From Rhodococcus rhodnii (GTDB lineage: Bacteria > Actinomycetota > Actinomycetes > Mycobacteriales > Pseudonocardiaceae), in NCBI GenBank assembly GCA_000720375.1, contig JOAA01000070.1, forward strand, positions 1-22,907: DNA of 22,907 nucleotides. The letters run 5' to 3'. This document shows, piece by piece, positions 1 to 8,563 of the stretch. The notes beneath the pieces were generated by a model. The model was given only the letters and a program-made list of their open reading frames with translations. It did not search any database and was not told the origin of the DNA. The stretch's first letter is position 1. Every line of letters begins with the position of its first letter. The position numbers and the translations under genes are program-made.

Positions 1-2
1 AG

Positions 3-131
3 GCGTCCGCAGCGGTCCGGTCCGTCGAGGTCAGAATGCTGGCCGGGATGACCGAGACCGAGCAGTCAGACGCGTTCCGGATCCTGCAGAGCATGATCCA
101 TTCCCTGCGCGATGGCAACGACGGTGCATAG
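3..131 (+). CDS. 3' end of a gene, possibly MarR-family regulator (partial at window edge)
   Basis: The frame beginning at base 3 is open to a TAG at 129-131 and encodes about 42 residues (ASAAVRSVEVRMLAGMTETE..., ending LRDGNDGA). An amphipathic helix with a short 'MLAGMTETEQ' turn followed by a Leu-spaced helix resembles the C-terminal dimerisation helices of MarR-type repressors, which often sit beside biosynthetic or efflux genes. The DNA-binding winged helix would lie outside the window, so nothing here proves the family. It runs in the same direction as the polyketide synthase that starts about 110 bases later. Alternative: the end of any small helical protein, or noncoding sequence. 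Confidence 0.4.
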   Translation, partial: ASAAVRSVEVRMLAGMTETEQSDAFRILQSMIHSLRDGNDGA

Positions 132-132
132 C

Positions 133-210
133 TCGTTTCCCGACACACGTCTCGTCGCGCTCATGAACGGTCACGACCTGTACGTCGACGGCGGCCTCCT
201 GGTGACCTGA
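133..210 (+). pseudogene. Tail remnant of a short-chain dehydrogenase/reductase
   Basis: A frame that stops with TGA at 208-210 ends in NGHDLYVDGGLLVT. This is very like the C-terminal 'G..L.VDGG' signature of classical SDR oxidoreductases, where the loop after the last strand closes the NAD(P) site. Upstream residues in this frame do not continue an SDR fold, so only about 15-20 residues survive. It is probably the scar of a deleted gene between the regulator fragment and the polyketide synthase. The match is short and could be chance. Confidence 0.35.
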
Positions 211-239
211 AGTCCTTATCCAAGCTCACTCTCATCAAG

Positions 240-3200
240 ATGGCGAACTTCTGCCATGCGAATGAGCGCACCCGCTCCCGCTGGCACCTTGGTGTCATGG
301 TCATGATCCGGTCCGTTCCGGAGTTGCTCGCCGCCAATACCCGGCGGCACGGTGGGAAACCGGCGTTCACGGATGATCATCGCAGCGTGACCTGGTCCGA
401 TATGGAATGCCGGACCGCGGGTCTGGCGACCGGGTGGGACGTCGATCGCGGCGCGCGGGTGGCGTTGCTGTTGGACAACAGTGTCGAACTCGTCGAAGGG
501 CTGCTGGCGACGGTGCGGGCCGCTGCGGTCGGTGTGCCGCTGAGTCCGCTCTGTACTGACGCAGAGCTCGCGGCGTTGCTCGCCGACTGTGACCCGGCCG
601 TCCTGGTGACCGACCAGCGACACCTGGCGCAGGCTGTGCGGGTGACGGCCGACCGGTCACTGCGCCTGGTGGTGACCGGCGAGGGAGCCGTGCCGGACGA
701 CGTGGTGCGCTTCGAGGATCTCGTCACAGGCTCGTCCGGGGTGCCGCGTGACGACCTCAGGCTCGACGAACCGGCCTGGATGCTCTACACATCCGGCACC
801 ACGGGAACGCCAAGGGCCGTCGTGTCCAGCCAGCGGTCCGCGCTGTGGTCAGCGTTCGCCTGTTACGTGCCAGGACTGGGGCTGTGCGCGGATGATCGCG
901 TGTTGTGGCCGCTGCCGCTGGCGCACAGCTATGCCCACTCGCTGTGCATGCTGGGCGTGACCGCGGCCGGCGCGAGCGCACGGGTCACGGCCGCACCGGA
1001 TCCGGTCAGGCTGGCCTCGCTGGTGAACGAGTACGCACCGACCGTCCTGGCCGGAGTACCAGTCACGTACCAGCAACTGCTCGACACGGGCCTAGGCGCC
1101 GTGCCCTCGCTGCGGTTGTGTGTCACGGCAGGCGCCCCTAGCGACCCGGCCCTGCGGGAGCAAGTCGAACAGCGATGGGGTGCCCCGTTGCTGGACGGTT
1201 ACGGCAGTACCGAGACCTGCGGCATGATCGCGATGGAGACGATCAGCGGGACAAGGGTTCGCGGTACCAGCGGACCTCCGGTTCGCGGTGTGGACGTGCG
1301 GCTCGTGGACCCGGAGACCGGCCGGGACGGCAGTGAGGGTGAGATCTGGGTTCGTGGTCCCAATCTGTTGCTGGGTTACCACAATCAGCCCGGCGCCCTG
1401 CGGGGCGGCTGGTACCGCACCGGGGATCTGGGCCGCCTTGAGTATGGTCATTTGGCCGTCACCGGCCGATTGACCGATCGGATCGTGCGTGGCGGCGAGA
1501 AGGTCGACCCAGCCGAGGTCGAGCAGGTGCTGCGTGGCTTACCCGGCGTGCGGGACGCGGCCGTGGTGGCGCGACCGCATCCGCTGCTCGGTGAGGTCCC
1601 GGTGGCTTTCGTGGTGCCGGCACAGCGCACGCTCGATCCGGCTGGACTGATTCGTGCCTGCGCCGCTGTCCTGTCCGCGCACAAGGTTCCCGACGAGATC
1701 CTCGTGGCGCCAGCCATTCCTCGCACTGCCATCGGCAAGCCACGGCGGCACATGCTGCGTCAGGCACTCGCCGCGACCGAGCGGCCCTTGGACGCGGAGC
1801 TCGCGCGACTGGTCGAGATAGTGCAGGCCGAGATCACGGCGATCGGCGGGAGCACAGGCGATCCCGATACCGCGTTCGCTGACCTCGGCGTGACGTCGAT
1901 GAGCGCGATGACGCTATGGCACCGGCTAAGCCTGCGTACCGGTCTGACGCTGCCGACAACCCTGGTATGGGACCACCCGAGCCCAGCGGCCGTCGCCGCC
2001 TACCTGGACTCCCGGCTGCACGGCAGCGCCCCGGCGACCGCCATGCCACGGCCACGCCCCGAGGCCGAACCGGTGGCGATCGTGGCGGTCGGATGCCGCT
2101 ACCCCGGCGGGGTACGCAGTCCTGAGGATCTCTGGCGGCTCGTGGCCGATGGCGTGGACGCCACAAGTGAGTTCCCGGCCGACCGAGGCTGGGACGTGAC
2201 CAAGCTGTACCACCCTGATCCGGACCGGATCGGCACCACGTACACGCGGCGCGGCGGTTTTCTCACCGACGCCGCGGATTTCGACCCGGTGTTCTTCGGC
2301 ATCTCGCCGCGCGAGGCGCTGGCCACCGACCCGCAACAGCGGCTGCTGCTGGAGGTCGCCTGGGAAACGCTGGAACGGGCGGGCATTCCGGCGACCGCCG
2401 TGCGCGGCACCAGCACAGGCGTGTTCGTCGGCCTGATGCACGCCGGCCTTTACGGGAGACGGGCGCTGCCGCACGAACTGGAGGCGCACCTCGCCATCGG
2501 CTCGGCGGGCAGTGTCGCGTCCGGGCGGATCGCCTACGTACTCGGACTGCGCGGACCGACCATGACCGTGGACACAGCTTGCTCGTCGTCACTGGTCGCG
2601 ATGGACCTGGCCGCAAAAGCGCTGCGCGCCGGCGAGTGCACTCTCGCACTGGCCGGCGGCGCCACGGTGATGGCCAGCCCGCAGCCGTTCATCGCGTTCA
2701 GCCGCCAGCGCGGCCTGTCGCCCGACGGCCGGTGCCGCTCGTTCGCGGCCGGCGCGGACGGCACCGCGTGGGCCGAAGGAGTCGGGCTGGTACTGCTGGA
2801 GAAACTGGCCGACGCCCGGCGCAACGGGCATCCGGTGCTGGCCGTGCTGCGCGGGTCGGCGGTGAACTCCGACGGCGCGTCGAACGGCCTGACCGCACCC
2901 AGCGGTGCGGCGCAACGGGACTTGATCGAGCTGGCGCTGGCCGGGGCGGGACTGCGATCGTCCGATGTGGACGTTATCGAGGGACACGGCACGGGCACCG
3001 CACTGGGCGATCCGATCGAGGCGGGGGCACTGCTGGCCACGTACGGGCAGGACCGCGACCCGGCCGATCCGGCGTTGCTGGGCTCGGTGAAGTCGAACCT
3101 CGGGCACACGCAGGCCGCGGCCGGGATCGCGAGCGTGATCAAGATGATCGAGGCGATGCGGCACGCCGAACTGCCCCGGTCGCTGTACGCGGACGAACCC

Positions 3201-6200
3201 TCGCCGCACGTCGACTGGTCCACTGGCGCCGTGCGGCTGCTGGACCGGGCACGGCCGTGGCCGAGGCGGGAAAGGCCGCGCCGGGCGGCGATCTCGTCGT
3301 TCGGCATCGGCGGCACCAACGCGCACGTGATCATCGAGGAATCACCGGAAACCGAGGCGCCACATGGTGAAGCTCGCTGGACCGCCGCGCCCTGGCTGGT
3401 CAGTGGCAGCGACGAGGCCGGCCTGCGGGCACACGCCCAACGGTTGGCGGACGCACTCGCCGGCGCGACCGAAGAATCCACTGTGGATATAGCGTTCTCC
3501 TTGGCGACCACCAGAACACCGCTGACGCACCGGGCCGCGGTGCTGTCCGGCGGCGTCACCGGGTTACGCGACCTGGCCCGTGGTGCGGAGAATCCCACGC
3601 TGCGCACAGCAATCGCGCGGAGCAACCCGAAGGTGGCCCTGTTGTGCGCCGGCCAGGGCGCGCAGCGCGCCGGAATGGGCCGCGCGCTGGCCGTGGCCTT
3701 TCCCGTGTTCGACAAGGTGTTCACCGAGGTGTGCGACGAGTTCACGCCGTGGCTCGACCGGCCTCTGCGCGAGGTGATCGACGAAGCCGGTCTGCTGGAC
3801 CGCACCGACTACGCGCAGCCCGCGCTGTTCGCGTTCGAGGTCGCCCTGCACGCGCTGCTCACCGAGTACGGCGTGCGACCGGACTACCTGGTCGGGCACT
3901 CGATCGGCGAACTCGCGGCAGCCCACATAGCCGGTGTGTTCTCCCGCGCCGACGCGGTCCGGCTGGTCGCTGCGCGCGGACGTCTGATGGCTGCGCTTCC
4001 ACCTGGTGGCGCCATGATCGCGGTGCGCGCGCCCGTGGACGAGGTGTCGCGACACCTTCCGGACCGGGTCGCGATCGCGGCGGTCAACGGACCGGAATCT
4101 GTTGTGCTGTCAGGAGACGAGGCCGCGGTGACGGAGTTGGCCGCTCGCATCGGCCACCCGGCCACGCGGTTACGGGTGAGCCACGCGTTCCATTCCCCGC
4201 TGGTCGATCCCATCCTCGCCGAGTTCCGCTCGGTCGCCGAATCCGTGACGTACCACCGCCCTTCTGTCGCGGTAGTGTCCACTGTGACCGGTCGTCCCGA
4301 GCCTGACGCGCTTGCCACGGCGGATTACTGGGTTCGGCAGGCGCGGGAGACAGTGCGGTTCGCCGACGCTGCCGGCTGGCTCGCCGAGGCTGGTGTGACG
4401 GTGTTCGTCGAGGCCGGTCCGTCCGCCGCGCTCAGCACATTGGCCGAGGAGTGCCTCACGTCAGACGCAGTGTGCACACCCGCTGGAGTCGACGTACTGG
4501 CAGCGCTCGCGATCCTGCACGTACACGGCGTTGCGGTTGACTGGTCGTCGGTGTACGCCGCCAGCGGTGCGCGGCGCCACCCGTTGCCAACGTATCCCTT
4601 CCAGCGGCAGCGGTACTGGCTGGAGACCAGCGATCCTCTGCTGGGTGAGCCGCAACCGGACGCGGACGGGCCCGATGTCCGCCACAACGGCGTGCTGTCC
4701 GCCACTCGCCAGCCCTGGCTCGCCGACCATGTGATCGGTTCGCGGGTCCTGCTGCCCGCGGCGGTGTTCGCCGAGCTGGCATGGCGCGTTTCAGGGACGT
4801 CCGGCGCTGTCCGGCTGGCCGAACTGGCACTGCACACACCGTTGGTGCTGCCCAGTTCCGGCGAGGTGCCCGTCCAGGTGGTCACGGGGGCGCCCGACGA
4901 AACAGGCCAGCAGGCGGTCACCATCTGGGCCTCCGCAACGGGATCGTGGACGCGGCTCGCCACCGCGAAAATCGACACAGCAACAATCGACACAGCAACA
5001 ATCGACACAGCGAAAATCGACACAGCAACGATCGCTCCAGCCGCCGATCCACCCGCCGCATCAGTGGCGTGGCCGCCCGCGGGCGCGGAGGAGATTCGGA
5101 TCGACTACGCGCGACTCGCCTCTCGTGGTTATCGCTACGGGCCCGCATTCCAGGCTGTGACCGCGTTGTGGCGACGGGGCGAGGACCTGTTCGCGGAGTT
5201 GACGCTGCCGCCTGGAGAAGCGGTGACCGCAGGTTCATACCTGGTGCACCCTGTGCTGCTGGATGCCGCACTGCACACCATATTGTTGGCCGAATCGTCC
5301 GGGCAGCCGCGTGTCCCGGCCGTCTGCACGGGCGTGACTATGCACATGCCGGGAGCCACGTCGGCACGGGTGCATGTGGTTCGGCTCGGCCCGGACGAGA
5401 TCCGTGTCAACCTCACCGACCTGACGGGCCGGCCGGTGGCCACTGTCGAGTCCGTGGTGACGCGGCCGATGCCGGTATCGGCGGGTGAGCTGTACCGGGT
5501 GGCTTGGCATCCAGCGGCACCTGGCACCGCGGACACCCGACACGAACTGCTCGACGTGACCGCGCTGGCGGCCGACGGTGACATACCAGGCCGGGACATG
5601 CCAGGCCGGGCACACGAACTGGTCACAGCTGTGCTGGCACGGGTACGTGACTGGGTGGCCAACGCACAGGCGGGGCGCCTGGTCGTGCTTACCCACAACG
5701 CCACCGGTGATGATCCTGATCCGGCGGAAGCCGCCGTCGCGGCGCTGGTACGCAGTGCCCAGACCGAACATCCGGACCGCATCGTGCTGATCGACCGCCG
5801 TGGAGGCGCCTCGACGGCGCTGGATGCGGCGCTGCGCACGGGCGAACCTCAGGTTGCCCTGGACGGTGCCGCCGTCCTGGTACCCAGGCTGGTCGCGTCG
5901 GACCTGCCGACCGGCGCGCCCCCCGCACTGGACCCCGATGGAACCGTGCTGATCACAGGTGGCACGGGCGCGCTCGGCGCCAGTCTCGCCCGCTACCTCG
6001 TGGCCACGCACGGCATCCGGCATCTGGTGCTGGCGAGCCGCAGCGGCCGTACACCGGCTTGGGCGGCTGATCTGCCCGCACGAGTGGTCGCCTGTGACGT
6101 GAGCGACCGAGTGGCGGTCGAAGCCCTGATCGCGTCCTGCTCCCCCACGCTGACCGCCGTGTTCCACCTCGCCGGCGTGGTGGACGACGGCGTGGTAGCC

Positions 6201-6968
6201 GCTATGACACCGCAGCGAGTGGCTGCGGTGCTGGCGGCAAAGGTGGATGGCGCATGGCACTTGCACGAGGCCACCAAAGGGCTGGGACTGGCCGCGTTCG
6301 TGCTGTACTCATCCGCCGCGGGCCTGCTTGGCCGGCCCGGGCAATCCAACTACGCCGCCGCCAACGGTTTTCTCGACGCACTGGCCCGGCACCGGGTTGC
6401 GCACGGGCTGCCCGCCCAGGCGCTGGCGTGGGGTCCGTGGTCCACTGTGGACGGCGATGGGGGCATGGCAGGCCAGGTCACCGGTCCCGCCCGGCGCCAT
6501 CTCACCGAGAACGGCGTCCGCGCGATCACCGAGCAGGAGGGTATCGGGCTGCTCGACCGCGCACTGCGGACCGCCGAACCGGTGCTCGCTCAGATTCCCC
6601 TGGATCTCGCGAACCCCATGCCCGGTCCTGCCCGGACTGAATACGCCGGCGCCGCCGAGCAGGGCCCCGGCGCCTGGCGCGACCGGCTCGCCGCCGTGCC
6701 CCCGAACGAGCGGGAAACTGTGCTGACCGAACTGATCCGCGCCGAACTGGCCGCTGCCCTGGGTTTCCCGGACGCGGCAGCACTCCCGGCCGGCCGGGAG
6801 TTCACCGAACTAGGCTTCGACTCACTCATCGCGCTCCAGGTACGCAACCGGATCAGCGCGTTCACTCGCATACGGTTGTCGCCGACACTCGTGCTCGACC
6901 ACCCGACTCTGCCGGCACTGAGCGCACACATTCTTGCCGCCCTGCAGGACATGGAGAACCCAGCATGA
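240..6968 (+). CDS. Type I polyketide synthase: acyl ligase-ACP-KS-AT-DH-KR-ACP
   Basis: A 2242-residue assembly-line protein. The AMP-dependent ligase (about 25-520) has YTSGTTGTP at 183, GYGSTE at 320, a TGD..GR..DRI.RGGEK hinge and the catalytic lysine K500 in AIGKP; it should adenylate a carboxylic acid and load ACP1 (Ser553, in GVTSM rather than the usual DSL). The KS (610-1035) has Cys781 in DTACSSS, His916 and His956. The AT (1130-1430) has Ser1221 in GHSIGE and HAFH at 1315-1318, predicting malonyl-CoA. The DH (1460-1750) has His1497 and Asp1675 (DAALH). The KR has TGGTGALG at 1906, a VDD motif (B-type stereochemistry by the family rule) and Tyr2038 in SNYAAAN. ACP2 has Ser2195 in GFDSL. 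ER, TE and an obvious C-terminal docking domain are absent. The ligase resembles, from memory, RifA-like loading domains. Family similarity starts near residue 23, so ATG 303 is an alternative start; neither has a strong Shine-Dalgarno. Three TTA codons lie at 1539, 3564 and 4170. Other PKS genes must lie outside the window. Confidence 0.93.
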   Translation: MANFCHANERTRSRWHLGVMVMIRSVPELLAANTRRHGGKPAFTDDHRSVTWSDMECRTAGLATGWDVDRGARVALLLDNSVELVEGLLATVRAAAVGVPLSPLCTDAELAALLADCDPAVLVTDQRHLAQAVRVTADRSLRLVVTGEGAVPDDVVRFEDLVTGSSGVPRDDLRLDEPAWMLYTSGTTGTPRAVVSSQRSALWSAFACYVPGLGLCADDRVLWPLPLAHSYAHSLCMLGVTAAGASARVTAAPDPVRLASLVNEYAPTVLAGVPVTYQQLLDTGLGAVPSLRLCVTAGAPSDPALREQVEQRWGAPLLDGYGSTETCGMIAMETISGTRVRGTSGPPVRGVDVRLVDPETGRDGSEGEIWVRGPNLLLGYHNQPGALRGGWYRTGDLGRLEYGHLAVTGRLTDRIVRGGEKVDPAEVEQVLRGLPGVRDAAVVARPHPLLGEVPVAFVVPAQRTLDPAGLIRACAAVLSAHKVPDEILVAPAIPRTAIGKPRRHMLRQALAATERPLDAELARLVEIVQAEITAIGGSTGDPDTAFADLGVTSMSAMTLWHRLSLRTGLTLPTTLVWDHPSPAAVAAYLDSRLHGSAPATAMPRPRPEAEPVAIVAVGCRYPGGVRSPEDLWRLVADGVDATSEFPADRGWDVTKLYHPDPDRIGTTYTRRGGFLTDAADFDPVFFGISPREALATDPQQRLLLEVAWETLERAGIPATAVRGTSTGVFVGLMHAGLYGRRALPHELEAHLAIGSAGSVASGRIAYVLGLRGPTMTVDTACSSSLVAMDLAAKALRAGECTLALAGGATVMASPQPFIAFSRQRGLSPDGRCRSFAAGADGTAWAEGVGLVLLEKLADARRNGHPVLAVLRGSAVNSDGASNGLTAPSGAAQRDLIELALAGAGLRSSDVDVIEGHGTGTALGDPIEAGALLATYGQDRDPADPALLGSVKSNLGHTQAAAGIASVIKMIEAMRHAELPRSLYADEPSPHVDWSTGAVRLLDRARPWPRRERPRRAAISSFGIGGTNAHVIIEESPETEAPHGEARWTAAPWLVSGSDEAGLRAHAQRLADALAGATEESTVDIAFSLATTRTPLTHRAAVLSGGVTGLRDLARGAENPTLRTAIARSNPKVALLCAGQGAQRAGMGRALAVAFPVFDKVFTEVCDEFTPWLDRPLREVIDEAGLLDRTDYAQPALFAFEVALHALLTEYGVRPDYLVGHSIGELAAAHIAGVFSRADAVRLVAARGRLMAALPPGGAMIAVRAPVDEVSRHLPDRVAIAAVNGPESVVLSGDEAAVTELAARIGHPATRLRVSHAFHSPLVDPILAEFRSVAESVTYHRPSVAVVSTVTGRPEPDALATADYWVRQARETVRFADAAGWLAEAGVTVFVEAGPSAALSTLAEECLTSDAVCTPAGVDVLAALAILHVHGVAVDWSSVYAASGARRHPLPTYPFQRQRYWLETSDPLLGEPQPDADGPDVRHNGVLSATRQPWLADHVIGSRVLLPAAVFAELAWRVSGTSGAVRLAELALHTPLVLPSSGEVPVQVVTGAPDETGQQAVTIWASATGSWTRLATAKIDTATIDTATIDTAKIDTATIAPAADPPAASVAWPPAGAEEIRIDYARLASRGYRYGPAFQAVTALWRRGEDLFAELTLPPGEAVTAGSYLVHPVLLDAALHTILLAESSGQPRVPAVCTGVTMHMPGATSARVHVVRLGPDEIRVNLTDLTGRPVATVESVVTRPMPVSAGELYRVAWHPAAPGTADTRHELLDVTALAADGDIPGRDMPGRAHELVTAVLARVRDWVANAQAGRLVVLTHNATGDDPDPAEAAVAALVRSAQTEHPDRIVLIDRRGGASTALDAALRTGEPQVALDGAAVLVPRLVASDLPTGAPPALDPDGTVLITGGTGALGASLARYLVATHGIRHLVLASRSGRTPAWAADLPARVVACDVSDRVAVEALIASCSPTLTAVFHLAGVVDDGVVAAMTPQRVAAVLAAKVDGAWHLHEATKGLGLAAFVLYSSAAGLLGRPGQSNYAAANGFLDALARHRVAHGLPAQALAWGPWSTVDGDGGMAGQVTGPARRHLTENGVRAITEQEGIGLLDRALRTAEPVLAQIPLDLANPMPGPARTEYAGAAEQGPGAWRDRLAAVPPNERETVLTELIRAELAAALGFPDAAALPAGREFTELGFDSLIALQVRNRISAFTRIRLSPTLVLDHPTLPALSAHILAALQDMENPA
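4965..5039 (+). repeat. In-frame 15-bp tandem repeat within the PKS dehydratase domain
   Basis: Four 15-base units (gcR-aMa-atc-gac-aca) followed by a degenerate fifth encode AKIDT, ATIDT, ATIDT, AKIDT and ATIAP at residues 1576-1600. The array sits between the N-terminal half of the DH (His1497) and the C-terminal half (Asp1675), where a surface linker joins the two hot-dog folds. Its A-rich composition contrasts with the GC-rich gene around it. The 15-base period keeps the frame whatever the copy number, so length variation should be tolerated. Confidence 0.95.
6953..6968 (+). promoter_or_regulatory. Ribosome binding site and ATGA stop-start overlap
   Basis: GGAG at 6953-6956 lies 8 bases before the halogenase ATG at 6965. 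The TGA of the polyketide synthase (6966-6968) overlaps that ATG by the usual four-base ATGA arrangement. This implies one transcript and translational coupling of the two genes. Confidence 0.85.
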
Positions 6969-8425
6969 ACGCGGACTACGACGTGATCGTCGTGGGTGGT
7001 GGACCGGCCGGCTCGACCGCGGCGACAGTCGTGGCCATGCGCGGGCACCGGGTGCTACTGCTGGAACGGGATACATTCCCGAGGTACCAGATCGGCGAGT
7101 CGCTGTTGCCGGCGACTGTGCACGGCCTGTGCCGTATCCTCGGTGTCGCGGACGAAGTCGCCCGAGCGGGCTTCACACTCAAACGTGGCGGCACGATGCG
7201 TTGGGGGCGCGAGCCTGAGCCATGGCAGTTCTCCTTCGCCATGTCGCCCCGTCTGCCCGAGCCCACGTCCACCGCGTTCCAAGTGGAACGTGCGCGGTTC
7301 GACGAGATCCTGCTGCGCAACGCCAGCCGCAACGGTGTCGACGTACGCGAGGGCAGCCCGGTACGGCGCGTCGTCATCGACGGGGAACGGGTGCGCGGCG
7401 TCGAGTACATCGGCCCCGACGGCACGGCGCGCACGGCATATGCCCGGTTCGTGATCGACGCATCGGGTAACACCAGCCGGATCCACAGCCAGGCCGGTGG
7501 CCCGAGGGTGTATTCGGAGTTCTTCCGGAACCTGGCGGTGTTCGGCTACTTCGCCGGTGGCCGCCGGCTGCCCGAACCCAACAGCGGCAACATCTTCTGC
7601 GCCGCGTTCGACAACGGCTGGCTGTGGTACATCCCGTTGCGCGACGATCTGACCAGTGTCGGTGCCGTGATCGCGCCGGACAACGCTTCCGCGGTCCAGC
7701 GGGACCCGCGTGCCGCCTGGCAGAGCATGATCCAGGCGTGTCCCGAAGTCAGCCGGCTGCTGGTGGACGTACCAGCCGCGACCGAGCCGCCGTACGACCA
7801 GGTGCGAGTGCGCAAGGACTACTCGTACTGGAAGAACTCGTTCTGGCGGCCGGGAATGGTGCTGGTCGGGGACGCCGCGTGTTTCGTGGACCCGGTGCTG
7901 TCCTCCGGTGTCCATCTGGCCACCTACGGCGCGCTGCTGGCCGCTCGGTCGATCAACGCCTGCTTGGCCGGTGACGTACCAGAAGAGCGCGCTTTCGCCG
8001 AGTTCCAGACTCGCTACCACCGCGAGTACGGCGTGTTCTACGAGTTCCTCATGGCCTTCTACGACATGCAGGGCGATGACCGATCGTACTTCTGGTCCGC
8101 CAAGAAGATCAGCAACGTGGACCTGGCCGAGGCGGCCGCGTTCGCCGAACTGGCCGGCGGTCTGGTGTCCGGTGACACGGCGGTGCGCCCGGAGCAGTTC
8201 GGGGAGCGCTGGCGTGCCGCAGCGGCCGACCTGGACGACGCGGTGGGCCGACTGGCGGCCGCGGGCGGCCGAGTCAACCCACTGGTCGCCGCTCAGGTGG
8301 TCGGTGCGGCTTTCCGCACCGGTAACGACCTTCAAGATCAGGCCCTTTACGGGTTTCCGGCCGAGACCCCGGTCCCCAGTGGACTTGTCACGGCCAAAGA
8401 CGGTCTGGCGTGGACCCTTGCCTAG
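6965..8425 (+). CDS. Flavin-dependent halogenase
   Basis: A 486-residue enzyme of the flavin-dependent halogenase family, which uses FADH2 (from a separate reductase), oxygen and halide to make HOCl or HOBr and halogenate an electron-rich carbon. Visible signatures are the FAD-binding GGGPAGS at 11-17, the FPRYQIGESLLP segment, Lys73 in KRGGTMRWG (matching the lysine that carries the active halogen species), WLWYIP at 219-224 (the WxWxIP family motif) and GDAACFVDPVLSSGVHLA near 300. The overall pattern recalls, from memory, the CndH/SgcC3/CmlS/ChlB4 branch, several of whose members act on carrier-protein-bound or polyketide-linked substrates, rather than the free-tryptophan branch. It overlaps the PKS stop codon and has a good ribosome binding site, so it is the last gene of that operon in this window. 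I infer that the product, or the starter acid on ACP1, is halogenated. No flavin reductase gene is present. Confidence 0.92.
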   Translation: MNADYDVIVVGGGPAGSTAATVVAMRGHRVLLLERDTFPRYQIGESLLPATVHGLCRILGVADEVARAGFTLKRGGTMRWGREPEPWQFSFAMSPRLPEPTSTAFQVERARFDEILLRNASRNGVDVREGSPVRRVVIDGERVRGVEYIGPDGTARTAYARFVIDASGNTSRIHSQAGGPRVYSEFFRNLAVFGYFAGGRRLPEPNSGNIFCAAFDNGWLWYIPLRDDLTSVGAVIAPDNASAVQRDPRAAWQSMIQACPEVSRLLVDVPAATEPPYDQVRVRKDYSYWKNSFWRPGMVLVGDAACFVDPVLSSGVHLATYGALLAARSINACLAGDVPEERAFAEFQTRYHREYGVFYEFLMAFYDMQGDDRSYFWSAKKISNVDLAEAAAFAELAGGLVSGDTAVRPEQFGERWRAAAADLDDAVGRLAAAGGRVNPLVAAQVVGAAFRTGNDLQDQALYGFPAETPVPSGLVTAKDGLAWTLA

Positions 8426-8563
8426 GACTCGTTCGTCCGGGCAACGGGACGACATCGACCTTGCGCCTGCCGGAAACCGGCTCTTCACAATTAACGGTGT
8501 AGCGAGTGCGGCGTGCGTCCTACTCGCAAGTGCGATCATGGTCGCCCGCACCGCTTCCCGGAA

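Noticed and set aside
2534..3805. A 423-residue open frame on the minus strand
   Set aside because: It is antisense to the KS and AT domains and its composition is Ser/Arg/Ala-rich without motifs.
240..6968. Assignment to a specific ansamycin pathway
   Set aside because: The ligase resembles such loading domains from memory, but no AHBA synthase or amide synthase is in the window.
8469..8481. Hairpin GCCGG-AAA-CCGGC between the halogenase and the monooxygenase fragment
   Set aside because: The stem is only five base pairs and no T-tract follows, so a terminator call is not supported.
7055..8551. A 498-residue open frame on the minus strand
   Set aside because: It is antisense to the halogenase, whose motifs are unmistakable; long antisense frames are normal in GC-rich DNA.
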